From NCBI GenBank assembly GCA_044235825.1, contig JBIIHL010000018.1, forward strand, positions 1-29,240: DNA of 29,240 nucleotides, read 5' to 3'. How positions within the stretch are numbered: position 1 is the first letter of the stretch; every line of letters starts with the position of its first letter. The notes under the pieces are model-generated. The model was not told where the DNA came from. It was given only the letters and a program-made list of their open reading frames with translations, and searched no databases. A program made the position numbers and the translations under genes. Of this stretch, positions 21,688 through 29,240 are shown in pieces. The stretch is from CANGYM01 sp044235825 (GTDB lineage Bacteria; Pseudomonadota; Alphaproteobacteria; JAJTHO01; CANGYM01).

Positions 21688-24600
21688 ATGTTATCTCAGG
21701 CCAGCCCTGCCTCCCTTCCCTCTCAATCCCCCATAGCCTTGGCTGACTTGACCCAGCGGCGTGCCCGCGATCCTGAGGGGTCTTTTTGGGTTACGGCGTC
21801 CGCCGGCAGCGGCAAAACCAAATTGTTATGTGACCGCGTGGTGTCCCTGTTGTGTCACGGGGCGGATCCCCAGAGCATCCTGTGTCTGACCTATACCCGC
21901 GCCGCCGCATCGGAAATGAAGCAGCGCGTTTTGTCCATTTTGGAAAAAATCGCCCATGGCGATCCCGTTTATGGGGATTTTCGTGATCTTTTGTGCCAAA
22001 GGGGGGTGAATCCGGTTCATTTTTCCCTGTCCCTGATGGACAATCAGCATCATTTGTCGTTTCAGACCATTCATGCATTTTGTGAACGTTTGCTGCGAAG
22101 GTTCCCTTTGGAAGCCAATGTCAGTCCAGATTTTAAAGTTTTAGAGGAATCAGATGCCAGAATGCTTTTGACCCAAGCGGCAGAAGCCTTTTACGATTTG
22201 GACCGCATTCAGGGCGATGATGCCACCGCAAAGCTGCTGGCGCGTTATTTAAATGAGGGACAATATCTCGAGGCCCTGAAACCCCTGATCAACAAGCCCT
22301 ATCTGCTGTATCAGGCTATTGCTATGCCGCAGGATCTGTTTTGCGACACCCTGAAGCAGACGTTGGGTTTGCCAGAGGATGTCCCTGACATAGAAACCTT
22401 AGAGCTTCAGATGAAGACATCTTTGCCCGATGCCGTTTTGCAGCGTATCGCAGAGGCCCTATGTCTAAGCCCCAGCAAGACAGACAAAGAAAAGGGATAC
22501 TCTTTAACTGATTTCTTAAGACAAACAAAAAATCATCGGGATTACTCGGTTTATTATGATATATTTTTAACCGATAAAGAAGCTGTACGCGCCAAGTTTA
22601 TGACCAAGAAAGCCCCCCTATCGCCAGAGGATCTGGCGTTGTTATCCAGCGAAGCCCTGCGGCTTTATACCCTTCGTCAGCATCTTTATGGCATGGAGTG
22701 TCTGGAGGCTACGGTGGCCCTGCGCTCTGTGGCCACGGCGGTCTGGTCGTCGTATATCACGGCCAAAGAAACCAACGGTGCTCTGGATTTTGATGACTTG
22801 CTGGAGGGGGCCCTGCGCCTGTTGCAGCATCACAATGCTTGGATTGCCTATAAACTGGAGCAGTCCATAAAGCACATTTTGCTGGACGAGGCCCAAGACA
22901 CCAACCCCCATCAATGGACCCTGATGAAGCATTTGCTGGAGGAAACCCTCTCCGGCGATACAGAAACGGCCAAAACCCTGCTGGTGGTGGGGGATTACAA
23001 ACAGTCCATTTACCGGTTTCAGAATGCGGACCCCGAAGGTTACCGCGCTGAATATGACGTTTTGCAGGAACGGTATGCCGAGGCTAACCGCCCCCTGATA
23101 CCCCTGAAACTGGAAACATCGTTTCGCACAACGCCCCAGGTTTTGGGGTTTGTCGATGATGTTTTTCAAAAAACATCCATGGGTCAGGGGGTTTTAACCC
23201 CCAAAGAGGGATCCTTAACCCACCATCCCGCCCGTGCTGAGGCCGCCGGAGAGGTTGTTTTGCATCCCATGATCCCCCTGCCCACCAAAAACGCCGATGT
23301 TACCTTTCTGCTGCCCACACACCAGCATCACGGACAAACTCATGCCGCCATCGTGGCGGACACCATTGCCAGTGCCATTGATGATCTTTTGGCCAGTGGA
23401 AAGGGCCTGCCGTCCCGTCAGAATCGGCCCATCACCCCATCGGATATTTGGATTTTGCTGCAGCGGCGGGGCACGTTGCAAACGGCATTGTTGTCGGCTT
23501 TGGGGGCACGCGGCATCCCCGTTGCGGGGGGGGATCGGATTTTCCTGAAAGAAACCTTGGCGGTGAAGGACCTTTTGGCCCTGCTGCTGTTTATGGTGGA
23601 GCCCGATGATGATTTTACGCTGGCGTGTCTTTTAAAAAGTCCCGTGGGGGGGCTGGGCGAGGATGATCTTTTTACCCTGTGTCATGGACGGGCGGGCACC
23701 CTTTGGTCGTCATTGTATCATCACGCCCAGCCAGACGATGCGCCCCAAAACCTAAAGCAAACCTATGCACGGTTGCAGCATTTCCTGAATCATGCGGACA
23801 TTTGGACCCCTCATCAGACGGTGGTGCATTATTTGTGCGTGCAGGGTGGGTATGGGGAATTTCGCTCTGCCTTTGGGGGAGAGGTGGATGAGGTTTTGCA
23901 TTTGTTCCTATCCTACGCCCTGCGCTTTGAAACCGAAGTCACCCCCACGCTGGCGGGATTTTTGCCGTGGCTTGACCGTCATGCGGTGGATATTAAGCGG
24001 GAAACCTTGGGTCACGGGGTGCGCATTCAAAGCATCCACAGCGCCAAGGGATTAGAAGCCCCCGTGATTATTTTGGCCGATGCCGCCCATCGCCCCAAGA
24101 GTCATTTTGGTCCCATTGTGTGGTTGCCTGAGGGGTTTTTATGGATTTTGCCCAAACGGGTGCTGCATGCTCTGACCCCGTTTAAAGCGGCCATGAAAAA
24201 ACAGGATGATGAGGAATATCACCGTTTGCTCTATGTGGCCATGACCCGCGCTGAGGATGCGCTGAATATTTTTGGGGCCGAAAGTCAGAAAAAAAACCAG
24301 AAAGAGGCTGATGCCGATTCCAGCAGCACCCCTTCTCCTTGGTATCACGCCTTGGCCACAGTTTTGAAAGAACAGACTTCCCCTTTTGGTGATGCCCTGA
24401 ATCCGGGGTATCGTTGGGGATCTTTGCCGCAGGCGCAGGCGCTTGGTGTTGAAAAAACGCCTGCGGTACTCACCCTGCCGGCATGGTTGACGGCGCCCCC
24501 TCCCCCTGTAAAGGCGGCCGTCAAGCAAGCCCAAAGCCCCGATACAGACGCCATCACACTGGGTTTGGCCATTCATTTGGCCATGCAACATTGCCTGATG

Positions 24601-24942
24601 GGCAGGATTGTGACACGAAACGCCCTGCGGGATGTTCTGTGTGGCTTTTACCCCACTGATGTGGCGGAAACGGCGGCTCAGCGGGCATGGACAGCGTATC
24701 ATGGGCCAGAGCTTTCCGGCCTGTGCGCACAGGCCCAGCGCATCGAAACCGAAGTGACCCTGCGCTATCAGGGAAAAACCCTGCGTCTGGATGCCCTGAT
24801 GATTTTTGATCGTCATCTTTTGATTTTGGATTTTAAAAGTGGCAATGTCACCCGCGCTCAGGCTCAAATGGACCTGTACAAAGACGCCCTTTACGCCCTG
24901 TACCCCCATCATACCGTGGAAACGCGGGTGGTGGGGGTTTAG
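21688..24942 (+). CDS. addA: AddA double-strand break repair helicase-nuclease
   Basis: A 1084-aa UvrD-type superfamily 1 helicase with a C-terminal RecB-like nuclease; with AddB it resects broken DNA ends for RecA loading. Walker A is ASAGSGKT (37-44). The helicase also shows LTYTRAAASEMKQRV (motif Ia region), ILLDEAQDTNPHQW (motif II), GDYKQSIYRFQNADPEGY (motif III) and LLYVAMTRAEDALNIF (motif VI). The nuclease motif is LLILDFKSGNV with an upstream LRLDAL near the C-terminus. Size fits the alphaproteobacterial subfamily. AddB, which usually precedes it, is not in the neighbouring sequence; rpsU is instead. It ends 12 bases from the convergent DUF4159 gene. Confidence 0.93.
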   Translation: MLSQASPASLPSQSPIALADLTQRRARDPEGSFWVTASAGSGKTKLLCDRVVSLLCHGADPQSILCLTYTRAAASEMKQRVLSILEKIAHGDPVYGDFRDLLCQRGVNPVHFSLSLMDNQHHLSFQTIHAFCERLLRRFPLEANVSPDFKVLEESDARMLLTQAAEAFYDLDRIQGDDATAKLLARYLNEGQYLEALKPLINKPYLLYQAIAMPQDLFCDTLKQTLGLPEDVPDIETLELQMKTSLPDAVLQRIAEALCLSPSKTDKEKGYSLTDFLRQTKNHRDYSVYYDIFLTDKEAVRAKFMTKKAPLSPEDLALLSSEALRLYTLRQHLYGMECLEATVALRSVATAVWSSYITAKETNGALDFDDLLEGALRLLQHHNAWIAYKLEQSIKHILLDEAQDTNPHQWTLMKHLLEETLSGDTETAKTLLVVGDYKQSIYRFQNADPEGYRAEYDVLQERYAEANRPLIPLKLETSFRTTPQVLGFVDDVFQKTSMGQGVLTPKEGSLTHHPARAEAAGEVVLHPMIPLPTKNADVTFLLPTHQHHGQTHAAIVADTIASAIDDLLASGKGLPSRQNRPITPSDIWILLQRRGTLQTALLSALGARGIPVAGGDRIFLKETLAVKDLLALLLFMVEPDDDFTLACLLKSPVGGLGEDDLFTLCHGRAGTLWSSLYHHAQPDDAPQNLKQTYARLQHFLNHADIWTPHQTVVHYLCVQGGYGEFRSAFGGEVDEVLHLFLSYALRFETEVTPTLAGFLPWLDRHAVDIKRETLGHGVRIQSIHSAKGLEAPVIILADAAHRPKSHFGPIVWLPEGFLWILPKRVLHALTPFKAAMKKQDDEEYHRLLYVAMTRAEDALNIFGAESQKKNQKEADADSSSTPSPWYHALATVLKEQTSPFGDALNPGYRWGSLPQAQALGVEKTPAVLTLPAWLTAPPPPVKAAVKQAQSPDTDAITLGLAIHLAMQHCLMGRIVTRNALRDVLCGFYPTDVAETAAQRAWTAYHGPELSGLCAQAQRIETEVTLRYQGKTLRLDALMIFDRHLLILDFKSGNVTRAQAQMDLYKDALYALYPHHTVETRVVGV

Positions 24943-24954
24943 GGTTAAAGGTCC

Positions 24955-27486
24955 CTACGGCCTCAACCGCTTCATCACCGCATCAATATGGATTTGATCG
25001 TCCTTATAGGTTGTGGTGGCGGCGTACATCATCAGGTTGATGCCGGTGCGAACGCTGGTTTCCCGCACGTCGGGATCAGAGGACAGCAAGCCCCCCGCCA
25101 GATCGGTGCCCAGAACAATCAGGCTGTAAACGCCCTCTTGCGAACCCTGAGGGGCGGCCCCCATGGCGCTGAGGCCGGGCCACAGTCCCCCCAATTTGGG
25201 CAACAGATAATAACTGTGATGCAAAACGTGCCGGCTGGCAATGGGCTGCAGCGGCACCAGACCCAAGGCCCGCGCCAAGGGCTGCAGAGATGCCACCTGA
25301 CTTTGATGCCGCAGGGGATTGGCCCCGCCCCGTGTGTCCAGAACAATCAGGCCGTCGCCGGCGGTGTATTGCCGCAGGGTTTCGGAAAAATCCTCTGGGG
25401 CAAGGGATAGGCTTTCCGGTGATCCATAAACCATCATCAGGGGCAGCCATTCAGAAAGTGGCGTTTGAAACGATATGGCAAGGGGTTTAGGGGCAACGGG
25501 CATGTTGGTGCGGGTGAGTGTTTCCTGAATCAAAACCTCCAGAGCGCGGGCCGTGACCTGATCCATGGACGTTTGACCGGTTTGCAGATACCCGATTTGG
25601 GCCTCTCTGGCCCCCGCGGGTAAGGCCGCCACCAAAAACCACACCATCATGGCTGCCGCTGTCACCCTGACCCGCCGAAAATGCAGGGCCAAAACCGCCA
25701 GCAATTCCAAAACAAACACCGCCACAATCCCCTGCAACACCCGTGGCCTGAGGTCGCGGGACAGGGATGTTTCCTGAACCTTTCGCACGGTAAACGGCAG
25801 GGTGTCTTGGGGGCGCAGCACCGTTTCCATGGGGGGCTCGTTGGCCAGAAAGGGGGCAATGTTATGGGGGATCATGGATGCCCCGTTGCCATAAAGGCCC
25901 GCGGGGTGGTCGTTTGTGGGACGGGTTCCCTCGTCACTGGGGCGCAGCATGAAACCGGTATCTTTTTGCAAACCGCCATCGGGCATCAGACGCTGTTGCA
26001 ACGGGAGTTCTGCTGCCGCAGGCGAAGATTCCGCTGCCCCTGAAAAGCTGGTCAGCGAGGTTAACAAAGGCACAAAACTGCCCGATGTTGCCAAATTGCC
26101 CCATTCGGGCATCAGCCCCGTGTGAATCAAAACGATTTGCCCTTTGCCCAGTGTCCGTGCCGTGATCCACGGCGTTTGATCGGAAAGACGGGCCAGCGTC
26201 ACCGCCGTTTCTGATTCTGGCAGGATTTGATGCATTATGGTGATATCCTCCCCGCCTCCCCTTAAGGGGTGGGATAAAGGCTGGCTTTTCAATGCACTTT
26301 GCCACGCCAGAACGGTGCCCAATTGCCGCGCCTGAAAACGCGGGGTGTCTGGAAACAAGGCGTCCCGCTGTTGGGGGGGCAGCGCATCCAAACGGGGCCC
26401 CCAAAACCGGATCAGTGTGGCGCCGGATTCCACCTTTGTGGTTAAAAACCCCTGTGTTTCCTGATCCAAAACAACCGCATCCGGCAGAATCCACGTGGCA
26501 ATATCATCATCCTGCAGGGCAGAAACGGACCCCACCACAACGGTATGACCTGACGTCTCTAAGGCCTTGGTGATGTACGTGGCTTCCTGAAGCAGGCCCT
26601 GAGGGCGGCCTGCCGCATGGACCACCGCCACCTTACCAGAGAAAGACGCGGGCAGCAGCCACCGTCCCGCAAAATGATCTTCCCCCCTGAGGACCACAAC
26701 CCGCGCCCCCCCATCCCCCGTGGAAAGGGGAAAGGTCAGGGTGTCCCCCGTGCCCTTGGTTTCCGCCAGTCTTTGGTCCGTTTCAACATCATAAAGATCT
26801 GCCTGCAACGGCATAGGGCACTGGTTGTTGAGCGTGGCCTGAATCCCCGTTGCCGTTTGCTGAACATCCGCCAGCGCCGCGCACGATGTCCGGCTGGGCA
26901 GCACAAGGGTGGCGTTTTGGGATTGACGCAAACCATCCACAATCCCCTGTTGCTGGGCTCCGTACCGCATGGGTGCGTAGTAGAGGACGGCGCGTTTGTC
27001 CGTTCGCTCGCTTAAAATCTTCCCCGTGTCTGTGGTTTGATAGGGGGATAGGGCAAGGGTGCGCTGATAGGTTGTCCAGCCCTCTGCCGTCATGGGTCGG
27101 GATATGGTTTGATCCGTGGTCATGATATGAACATCCGCCGCCGGATAACGATCAAAAAACGCGGTGATGTCGGAAAGCGTGCCGGACACATCCGCACTCC
27201 AAGAGGTATCCACAACAATTAAGGTGGGGGATGGGGCCCCCTGCCCCTCTGGAACCCTTTGGGGGCCGGCGGCCCATAGAATCAGCAGCGCCAACAAAGC
27301 TAAACGCAGCAGAATCAACCATAAAGGCGTTTTTTTAACGGTTTTCACAGGCCCGCGAGAGGGCCCCAAAAACATCATGGCGGCGAAGGAAACCACGGTT
27401 TCCCCCCCAGACAAAGCCCGCATCCAGCGATAGGCCAAGGGCAACACCAACAGACCCGCCAACAAAAAGGGATAGGCAAACATCAT
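24955..27486 (-). CDS. BatA-domain membrane protein with DUF4159
   Basis: An 843-aa inner-membrane protein. The N-terminus matches the BatA (aerotolerance) domain: two membrane helices (about 4-20 and 55-73) followed by a von Willebrand A-like region with the metal-site pattern D-T-S-W-S (93-97). A large extracytoplasmic domain follows, then two more hydrophobic segments around 575-620. The C-terminal 210 residues match DUF4159, ending in the typical GINLMMYAATTTYKDDQ. In many alphaproteobacteria such proteins follow a MoxR ATPase and a DUF58 protein, but neither is next to it here. The ATG at 27486 has AAGG nine bases upstream. It lies 26 bases after hflX and is probably co-transcribed. Function is unknown. 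Confidence 0.88.
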   Translation of the reverse strand: MMFAYPFLLAGLLVLPLAYRWMRALSGGETVVSFAAMMFLGPSRGPVKTVKKTPLWLILLRLALLALLILWAAGPQRVPEGQGAPSPTLIVVDTSWSADVSGTLSDITAFFDRYPAADVHIMTTDQTISRPMTAEGWTTYQRTLALSPYQTTDTGKILSERTDKRAVLYYAPMRYGAQQQGIVDGLRQSQNATLVLPSRTSCAALADVQQTATGIQATLNNQCPMPLQADLYDVETDQRLAETKGTGDTLTFPLSTGDGGARVVVLRGEDHFAGRWLLPASFSGKVAVVHAAGRPQGLLQEATYITKALETSGHTVVVGSVSALQDDDIATWILPDAVVLDQETQGFLTTKVESGATLIRFWGPRLDALPPQQRDALFPDTPRFQARQLGTVLAWQSALKSQPLSHPLRGGGEDITIMHQILPESETAVTLARLSDQTPWITARTLGKGQIVLIHTGLMPEWGNLATSGSFVPLLTSLTSFSGAAESSPAAAELPLQQRLMPDGGLQKDTGFMLRPSDEGTRPTNDHPAGLYGNGASMIPHNIAPFLANEPPMETVLRPQDTLPFTVRKVQETSLSRDLRPRVLQGIVAVFVLELLAVLALHFRRVRVTAAAMMVWFLVAALPAGAREAQIGYLQTGQTSMDQVTARALEVLIQETLTRTNMPVAPKPLAISFQTPLSEWLPLMMVYGSPESLSLAPEDFSETLRQYTAGDGLIVLDTRGGANPLRHQSQVASLQPLARALGLVPLQPIASRHVLHHSYYLLPKLGGLWPGLSAMGAAPQGSQEGVYSLIVLGTDLAGGLLSSDPDVRETSVRTGINLMMYAATTTYKDDQIHIDAVMKRLRP

Positions 27487-27512
27487 CCGGCTACCTTAAA
27501 GCGCAATGGGCG

Positions 27513-28757
27513 TTATGGGAAGGGTTTGCCTGTACCGTAAGCCTGTGTGAGGTTTTCTGGCGTAACGAAAGTTTTGATGTGCCAGCCCGTTTCTGTGGCA
27601 ATCTCAGTGGTTTGGGCCCCGTGTTCATGCAGCCATGCGCGGTGGGCGGCGTTTTCCAGGGGACAGAAGATATCGACCTTTTTCCGCTTTTCCAGCAACA
27701 GTTTATCCAGCGTTTTCAGCAGCAGAGGCACCCCATCCCCCGTTTGCGCCGAAAGAAGAACGGGAGAGGATTCCAAAGAAAAAATCTGTTTGTCTTCCTC
27801 GTTTAAGGCATCGGCTTTGTTCCAGACATCCACAATGGGTATGCCCTGAATCCCCAGATCATTCAGAACGCCGTTGACATCGCGGGTTTCGTCGGCGTGC
27901 CATGGGCTGCTGGCATCATGAACATGCACAATAATATCCGCGCTTTTGACATCATCCAGTGTGGCCCGAAAGGCCGCAATTAACGATGTGGGCAGATCAG
28001 AAATAAATCCCACGGTGTCTGATACAATGACCTTTAGCCCCGATGGTAAGGCAAACAGGCGCAGCGTGGGATCCAGCGTGGCAAACGGCATATCCTTCAC
28101 CAGCACATCGCCCCCCACCAGACGGTTAAACAACGTGGATTTGCCAACATTGGTGTATCCCATCAGGGCCACCAGAGGATAGGGACGGTGGGACCGTTGC
28201 AGGCTGCGGTTTTGTTTGACTTTCTCCAGATCTTTTTTCAATCGGCGCAGGCGTGTTTCAATCAGGCGGCGGTCGATTTCCAGCTGGCTTTCCCCAGGGC
28301 CGCCCAAAAACCCAAAGCCCCCCCGTTGCCGCTCTAGGTGGGTCCATGATCGCACCAGACGGCTGCGTTGAAACGTCAGCGCGGCCATTTCCACCTGCAA
28401 TTTTCCCTCGTGCGTGTGGGCGCGGGCCCCGAAAATATCCAAAATTAAGCCCGTGCGGTCCAAAACCTTGACCTTTAAATCCCGCTCAAGATTCCGTTGT
28501 TGCAGGGGGGAAAGGGCGCAATCCATGATCAAAAGCCCAGCCCCTTCAGTCTCCATACGCTCGCGGATGGTCTCCAGCGCCCCGCCCCCAATATAATGGG
28601 ACGGGCGCAGGGCCGAAACCCCAACCAAAAATGCCTCAGTCACGGTTAAATCAATGGCCTGCGCCAGCCGGACACATTCGGCCAGCTTGACCTCTGGGGG
28701 GCGGGCATCCGCAGAACGGGCCCTTTTGACAATGGGATGAACGACAACACATAACAT
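27513..28757 (-). CDS. hflX: Ribosome-associated GTPase HflX
   Basis: A 414-aa GTPase that splits or rescues stalled 70S ribosomes. The N-terminal HflX domain contains GGGALETIRERM-like nucleotide-binding sequence and the family signature GFLGGPGESQLEIDRR (about 149-164). The G domain shows G1 GYTNVGKST (200-208), G3 DTVGF (247-251) and G4 NKAD (313-316). The start is set at ATG 28757 (MLCVVVHP). The frame remains open for a further 100 codons upstream, but that stretch is the two-hairpin repeat and does not resemble HflX. No clear ribosome-binding site is seen. Gene hfq, often next to hflX, is not seen upstream in this window. Confidence 0.93.
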   Translation of the reverse strand: MLCVVVHPIVKRARSADARPPEVKLAECVRLAQAIDLTVTEAFLVGVSALRPSHYIGGGALETIRERMETEGAGLLIMDCALSPLQQRNLERDLKVKVLDRTGLILDIFGARAHTHEGKLQVEMAALTFQRSRLVRSWTHLERQRGGFGFLGGPGESQLEIDRRLIETRLRRLKKDLEKVKQNRSLQRSHRPYPLVALMGYTNVGKSTLFNRLVGGDVLVKDMPFATLDPTLRLFALPSGLKVIVSDTVGFISDLPTSLIAAFRATLDDVKSADIIVHVHDASSPWHADETRDVNGVLNDLGIQGIPIVDVWNKADALNEEDKQIFSLESSPVLLSAQTGDGVPLLLKTLDKLLLEKRKKVDIFCPLENAAHRAWLHEHGAQTTEIATETGWHIKTFVTPENLTQAYGTGKPFP

Positions 28758-28820
28758 GGAATTAGGATAGCCGTTTTTTTGGGGGTTGTCTAAAGAAACG
28801 GTAAGGTCAAACGGGGATGC

Positions 28821-29138
28821 GGCGGGGTGGGACAGTTTTCTTTGGGGGTCAAGGGGCGGGGCGGAAAAATACCGGACCGAAGACCGCAACGCGGGCTGAG
28901 GGAGGATGATTTTTTCGCACCGGCGCAGCGAACCCCTTGAGGCCCAAAGAAAAGTGTGGGGGCGGGAGCCGCATGCTTTCGCCAAGGAAAAGGCTCCCAC
29001 CCAGCAGAATTTGCCCCTCGCCTCAAGGGTCCGCTTCGCCGAGAGGAAAAAAATCATCCTCCCTCGCTGCGCTCGGTCCGGTATTTTTTCCCCCTCGCCC
29101 TTGACCCGAGGGGCAAATCCTGCTGCCCCGACCCCGCC
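28821..29138. repeat. Two-hairpin repeat element, copy B
   Basis: About 318 bp, inverted relative to copy A, bounded by GGCGGGG (28821) and CCCCGCC (ending 29138). Hairpin 1 pairs 28836-28856 with 28933-28953 (19 of 21 positions). Hairpin 2 pairs 29002-29029 with 29098-29125 (25 of 28). The same internal motifs as in copy A are found: GGAAAAATACCG and GAGGATGATTTTTT in each arm, plus CTTTCGCCAAGGAAAAGG between the hairpins. A small apical stem CCGC-AAC-GCGG sits in hairpin 1. It lies 63 bases upstream of the hflX start. Confidence 0.9.
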
Positions 29139-29155
29139 TTTTCCACCCCTTCATG

Positions 29156-29240
29156 CTACGGTCTTGCTTTTTCTGTCATTCCCATTATACCCACAGTCAC
29201 CGAGTATGCTTTGGATGCGTTGGAAAAAGACGCGTCAAGC
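29156..29240. other. Edge region; partial gene on one strand possible
   Basis: On the minus strand an open frame runs from the window edge to a TAG at 29158-29156 and would be the C-terminus of an unknown protein (ending GMTEKARP). On the plus strand, ATG 29206 or 29215 could start a gene, with a weak promoter-like TTGCTT (29164) and TATACC (29186) spaced 16. The sequence is too short to choose. Confidence 0.25.

Noticed and set aside
11006..29138. Insertion sequence with its own transposase for the repeat
   Set aside because: No transposase gene or target-site duplication is visible next to any copy. If mobile, the element would depend on an enzyme encoded elsewhere.
1..29240. tRNA, rRNA or CRISPR arrays
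   Set aside because: No cloverleaf with conserved tRNA bases, no rRNA segment and no regularly spaced short direct repeats were seen on either strand by reading.

Overview
The window reads as a chromosomal segment of an alphaproteobacterium with roughly balanced base composition (GC not calculated). Support comes from the S21-type rpsU, an alphaproteobacterial-style AddA helicase-nuclease, a stand-alone VirD4/TraG coupling protein, LolA, a patatin/beta-barrel protein and a DUF2793 protein. A member of Holosporales, Micavibrionales or a nearby order would fit, but the sequence alone does not settle the lineage. Gene density is high, overlaps of 1-4 bases are common, and non-ATG starts (GTG for ilvE, TTG for rpsU, probably TTG or GTG for phoH) occur.

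Layout. 1-2.4 kb: the tail of an unknown gene, a BepA-like M48 metalloprotease, a hairpin and an orphan DUF2793 gene. 2.4-6.3 kb (minus): cytochrome b561, a HigBA-type toxin-antitoxin pair with a visible promoter and palindromic operator, and gyrA. 6.4-11.0 kb (plus): phoH, then an HlyD-type adaptor and a DevC/FtsX-like permease without a neighbouring ATPase, then an M23 endopeptidase. 11.0-14.8 kb: a two-hairpin repeat, virD4 (minus), divergent mnmD-like gene (plus), lolA (minus). 14.9-18.7 kb (plus): a patatin-POTRA-barrel protein, ilvE and a small lipoprotein. 18.7-19.77 kb: an AT-richer accessory patch with a weak ORF, a hairpin, a truncated M23 gene and a broken repeat copy. 19.8-29.2 kb: guaB (minus), rpsU and addA (plus), a BatA/DUF4159 membrane protein and hflX (minus), and a second full copy of the repeat.

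Most genes are housekeeping: DNA topology and repair (gyrA, addA), translation and tRNA modification (rpsU, mnmD, hflX), nucleotide and amino-acid metabolism (guaB, ilvE), and envelope maintenance (M48, M23, LolA, the barrel protein).

The most unusual feature is a repeat of about 320 bp present in two full, inverted copies (11006-11328 and 28821-29138) and one broken copy (about 19733-19765). Each full copy consists of two long hairpins whose stems differ between copies by paired, compensating changes, which suggests selection on a folded RNA or single-stranded DNA. The broken copy is joined to the last 80-odd codons of an M23 gene at a CCTAAGGG shared by the repeat and the M23 coding sequence, so the joint looks like a microhomology deletion that destroyed a second M23 gene.
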